Shown: piece after piece, positions 60,701 through 64,000 of the stretch
Position numbering within the stretch: position 1 is the first letter of the stretch
How the letters are laid out: each line of letters starts with the position of its first letter
Source: Panagrolaimus kolymaensis
Lineage: Eukaryota; Nematoda; Chromadorea; Rhabditida; Panagrolaimidae
Direction of reading: 5' to 3'
Assembly: GCA_028622995.1 (NCBI GenBank)
Contig: JAJQJQ010000009.1
Location: 4,030,001-4,094,000, forward strand
DNA length: 64,000 nucleotides
The notes under the pieces: generated by a model
What the model saw: the letters and a program-made list of their open reading frames with translations, nothing else
The model's database searches: none
What the model was told of the DNA's origin: nothing
Made by a program: the position numbers and the translations under genes

Positions 60701-63415
60701 GCGCAAAAAATAAACTTTAAAAAAACTAAAAAATGTGGTTGTTATGGGTTTTATTTTTACTTTTTGCATTTCTCCGGTATAAAATAACAAAATATAGCGC
60801 GGTTTAATAAAAAAAATCGGAAAAAGAAGTCTGACAAAAAAAAAAGAAAAATCACCGAATTTATCCCATAAAAAAAAGAAGGAAGGAAGGAAAATAGGGA
60901 ATAATACACATTTTTTTTGGCATGTTTTCGATCCTTTGTTTGCCCAGCTGATAGATACCCAAGCTGGCTGGTTCGTTGCTTGCTTGCAGGATGGTTGTGA
61001 GCGCATCTTCCTTTTATATTTTCCTTTTTATCCCCATCCATGTCACGCAATTGCGCGGCTCGCATCCGAGTAAAAAAATAGGAAAGTCAGTCATCGTTTG
61101 AAAAAAATATTTTATTTTGCGCTTTTTTTTTGTTTGATGGCAAAAAAGTAACTAACATCTTTTTTTTAAAATAAATAATAAAAAAATAGTTTAAAAATAA
61201 AAATATTCAACCAAAATCAATTATGAATGAATAAATTCAGCAAGCAACAATTGAAATATTGTTTAACTATTCATGATTTTTTTATCGCCAGCCAAAAAAA
61301 TGCTGCTTCTCGTTTCCTCTCTTTTTTATGTCTGCTTTTCATCCAAAAAAGATGTCAAATAAAAACTATTAAAAAAAAAAGATACATAGCAACAACAACG
61401 ACAACAATAAAAAAAGTGAAAATAAAAAATATTGAACCATCTAAAACATTAATAATAAAAAGGCATTTGAAAAGAAAATAGTTTGGTGTCAAATAAAAAA
61501 GAAAAAATGGAAAGGAAAACTATTACCAACTTGACAAAAGCAATAATAAAAAACGAAAAATCTTGCAACAACAAGAAAAAAAAATTTTTGGTTGAAGAAA
61601 ACCAAAACCATATGTGCCAATATTTTATTGCTTTTTAAAATAAATGAAAAACCTCTCAAGCTTTTTAAGTCTTTTAGTTGTCTTAGAAAATGAGCTCAAA
61701 AACACATTTTTCGAGAATGTGCTCGCTCTTTTGACTCATAAACGACGAAAATGTGCTAATTATTGGTAATTTTGAAAAGACTTGTAAAAAAAAAGCAATA
61801 TTATTAGCTTTTTTTTTGAATGAAGCCAAAGAAGACAAACGAAAATATGGAGGAATCTCATACAGCCACTTAGAAAGAAAAAAAAAAAGAAGACAGAAAT
61901 ACCCTTCAATATAATTTTTTTTCGATTTTCGTCTAAAAACAAGCAATTTTGCTGTTCTCATTTCCTTTTTTTTAAACAAATAATATTCATTTTTAGCCCT
62001 TTTTCCCATTAACAAAAAAACATCACATATCCAAATATCCAAGTATCTCCTTTTATTTTATTTCATACAAAAAAAAATGTAAAACTAAATAAGAAGATAA
62101 TCCTTCGTCGTCAGTAATACTCAGTAATATGTATGTACTTGTTTTGTTATTTGTTGTTTTGATGGACCAAACAAAGTCCTCCTTTTTGTTGGCTTAAAAC
62201 AGAATGTAAATGTAAAAACCAGAAAAAAGAAAGAACGAAGGAAAAAAAGTGAGATAATGAAAAAGCAAGCAACTGCAACCATCAAAAGGTTCATTTTTTT
62301 TCGATACAAAAAAAAAAGAAGGTTAAATTGGTCGTTGAAAAAGTTTTTTGTTTTGTTTTAATGTTCTACGGAACGTTAAATAAAAATTAGGAAAAAATGA
62401 TACAAAGGTATCACAAACAAAAAAGAAGTTTTTTTGTGATCCATTTTTTAGTTTTAGATCAACATAATAAAGTTCCTTCTTTATTTCTTTTTTTTTATAT
62501 TGAATTTATAGAAGAGTAATTGTTTTTTTTTTTTTTTTGGTTTTATTGAAAAAGAAAAACAATTGAGCGGAAAAGTGAAGACAAATAAAAAACAGGCATT
62601 GAAAAAAAGGAACTTTGATAGTAAAAAAATTACATTAAAAAAAATCATTGGATTAAAAGCTTAAATTATTTTTCAAGTGTGAGTATTATACTTAGAAAAA
62701 AAGGATTTAATAAACGTGAAAATTCGTCATCCGCTACAAGAATATAAGTTTAATGGAAAGAAACTCACTAAATTAATTTTTGAAAAAAAAAGTTTGATCA
62801 AATTTTAAATAAATACTTTATTACAATGTTGGTATTAATTTTTCTTAGCGGCATTAAATTTTATTTTGATTTGAGCGATATATTTCTCGAACGTTGAAAA
62901 TTAGGCCTCGAAAACACATAAATCACAAAAAAATCACCAGCTTTCTTTCTTCCGTCTGCGTAGACTTTTTTCTTCCATCTTCAATTGTAATGATAGTAAA
63001 ATGGTCAAAAAAAAAAATTGAAGACAGTTCAAGGGCATTGTAAAAAAAACAAAAAAACAAACTGGAACGCTGGTTTTATAAAATGCAATTGTTTTTTTTT
63101 ATTCTTAAAAACATAAATTATTTGTTAAAAATTTTTTATTGGCTTTAAAAAAATTTAGGGTAAATACAATCAATTTTTAATAAAGTTTTAAAGTGACAAA
63201 AAATAATTAGATAATTGTAAATTAAAAATATATGTGAATCAAATTTTTTTTAAATTTCAAAATTCTTAAATAGCAAAAAACATTTAAAAAAACAAAGTAA
63301 AAATTTAAGCATTTTTTTTCAAAACTTATGGTTCTTTATATTACAAAAAAAAAAAATGAACATCGATGGTTAATAGTCTAGTTTAAAAACATTGAACAAT
63401 ATTTTAAATAGGTTA
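57703..63415. other. 5.7 kb gene-poor region
   Basis: A/T-rich with many homopolymer runs. It should include the missing 5' exon(s) and promoter of the TIAR-like gene. Open frames at 59,006-59,308, 60,662-61,065, 61,227-61,481 and 61,683-62,042 are Lys/Phe-rich, overlap frames on the other strand or another frame, and show no domain; none is called. No RNA gene was recognised. Confidence 0.4.
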
Positions 63416-63649
63416 TTAACAATAACATTTTATAATATCGCAATCCGAACAACCGTGCCCACAACATTTATAAGGGATATCATCAACGCATTGAGGATAA
63501 CCAAGAGGGGGAGTAAAATGGCAAATTTTCCATAAACGAGATGAGAATTTTTCACCGCAACTAATATTCACATGGGAATCACAAATTGCATTAGCAAAAG
63601 CGGCAAGGAGGAAAAAAACACCGAAGACGATGATGACACGGGTAAACAT
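63416..63649 (-). CDS. Insulin-like peptide
   Basis: A single-exon 77-aa precursor. Residues 1-21 are a signal peptide (MFTRVIIVFGVFFLLAAFANA). The B-chain-like part has CGEKFSSRLWKIC, i.e. C-x11-C with Gly after the first Cys, exactly as in insulin B chains. The A-chain-like part has CCGHGC (CC-x3-C), then a stretch ending CYC at the stop. There is no dibasic-flanked C-peptide, as in many nematode insulins. Ten Cys allow extra disulfides beyond the usual three. It would be secreted and bind a DAF-2-type receptor, as agonist or antagonist. An unrelated small Cys-rich secreted protein is the alternative, because the last A-chain spacing is not the standard x8. Confidence 0.68.
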   Translation of the reverse strand: MFTRVIIVFGVFFLLAAFANAICDSHVNISCGEKFSSRLWKICHFTPPLGYPQCVDDIPYKCCGHGCSDCDIIKCYC

Positions 63650-64000
63650 TACAGTTTCGCTTTTACTGAAATAGACATTTATTATTGTATTATTATATCA
63701 AAAAGCGCTAAATTTTAATCGAAACTCGAAAAAAAATTGAAAGATAAAAGTAGGGGTGGAAGGTGTCATAATATCATCAGCAATGTCATCAAAACTTTTT
63801 GCAATCTTTTCTGTAAAAAAATCTGAATATACCGCACGGCGATATAAAAGTGAAGTTCAATTGGATTTAAGAAATTTGGTCGTTGGTGGTACGCAATCCC
63901 AAAAACGAAGGAAAAGCAATTTTTTACAACTTTTTCATAAACATTTTTGGCTAAATTAATTAAGTTTGATTAATTAAGATGAAAATCCCCTAAAATATGT
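63650..64000. other. Right edge of window; possible start of another gene
   Basis: An open plus-strand frame (63784-63959 from its ATG, starting MSSKLFAIF) has mixed basic composition and ends in a stop. It could be a first exon of a gene running off the window, but no domain or firm splice signal supports it. Confidence 0.2.

Noticed and set aside
1..64000. Bacterial-type features (operons, Shine-Dalgarno sites, CRISPR arrays, riboswitches)
   Set aside because: The window is spliced eukaryotic DNA; no regularly spaced short repeats or bacterial signals were found.

Overview
The window is eukaryotic and looks like a nematode. It is very AT-rich, it has many short (about 45-100 nt) GT-AG introns with TTTTTAG or TTTCAG acceptors, and it carries nematode-type gene families: FGL/MGL-amide and ARV-amide neuropeptide precursors, a TWK two-pore potassium channel, a tyramine-type amine receptor, a MATH-BTB protein and a ten-cysteine insulin-like peptide. 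A plant-parasitic tylenchid such as a root-knot nematode (Meloidogyne) would fit the composition, but that is inference.

Left flank (1-7,061): the 3' end of an unrecognised, possibly membrane-anchored protein (+); an nlp-5/nlp-6-like neuropeptide precursor (+); a JMJD8-like ER-lumenal JmjC protein (-); an nlp-44 (capa-like) neuropeptide gene (+); and a monothiol/dithiol-type glutaredoxin (-).

Centre (7,062-33,514): a tandem array. Four units (A-D; period 5,538 nt for A to B and B to C, about 6.7 kb for C to D and D to E) each hold a head-to-head pair. On the minus strand lies a DNA polymerase kappa-like gene that has lost its first catalytic exon, preceded by a small three-exon ORF (99 aa). 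On the plus strand lies a seven-exon gene of about 653 aa that joins a SART3/Prp39-like HAT-repeat region to an F-box-like motif. The array ends at the right with a fifth, apparently complete polymerase kappa gene (529 aa) with all catalytic motifs. Units A, B and C are almost identical over several kilobases. C and D share a different stretch, so the copies are mosaics of each other. The polymerase copies in C and D also carry a nonsense codon.

Right flank (33,515-64,000): a TWK potassium channel (+); a gene-poor 4.2 kb stretch; a tyramine/octopamine-type receptor with a 3.2 kb intron (+); a MATH-BTB protein (+); a double Snf7-domain ESCRT-III protein made by exon duplication (+); an orphan 242-aa protein (+); a TIA-1/TIAR-like RNA-binding protein (-) whose RRM2-RRM3 intron contains a complete orphan nuclear-type gene on the other strand; a 5.7 kb gene-poor stretch; and an insulin-like peptide (-).

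Exon boundaries were worked out by hand from splice signals and reading phase; expect a few to be off by some bases. No CRISPR, rRNA or tRNA was recognised.
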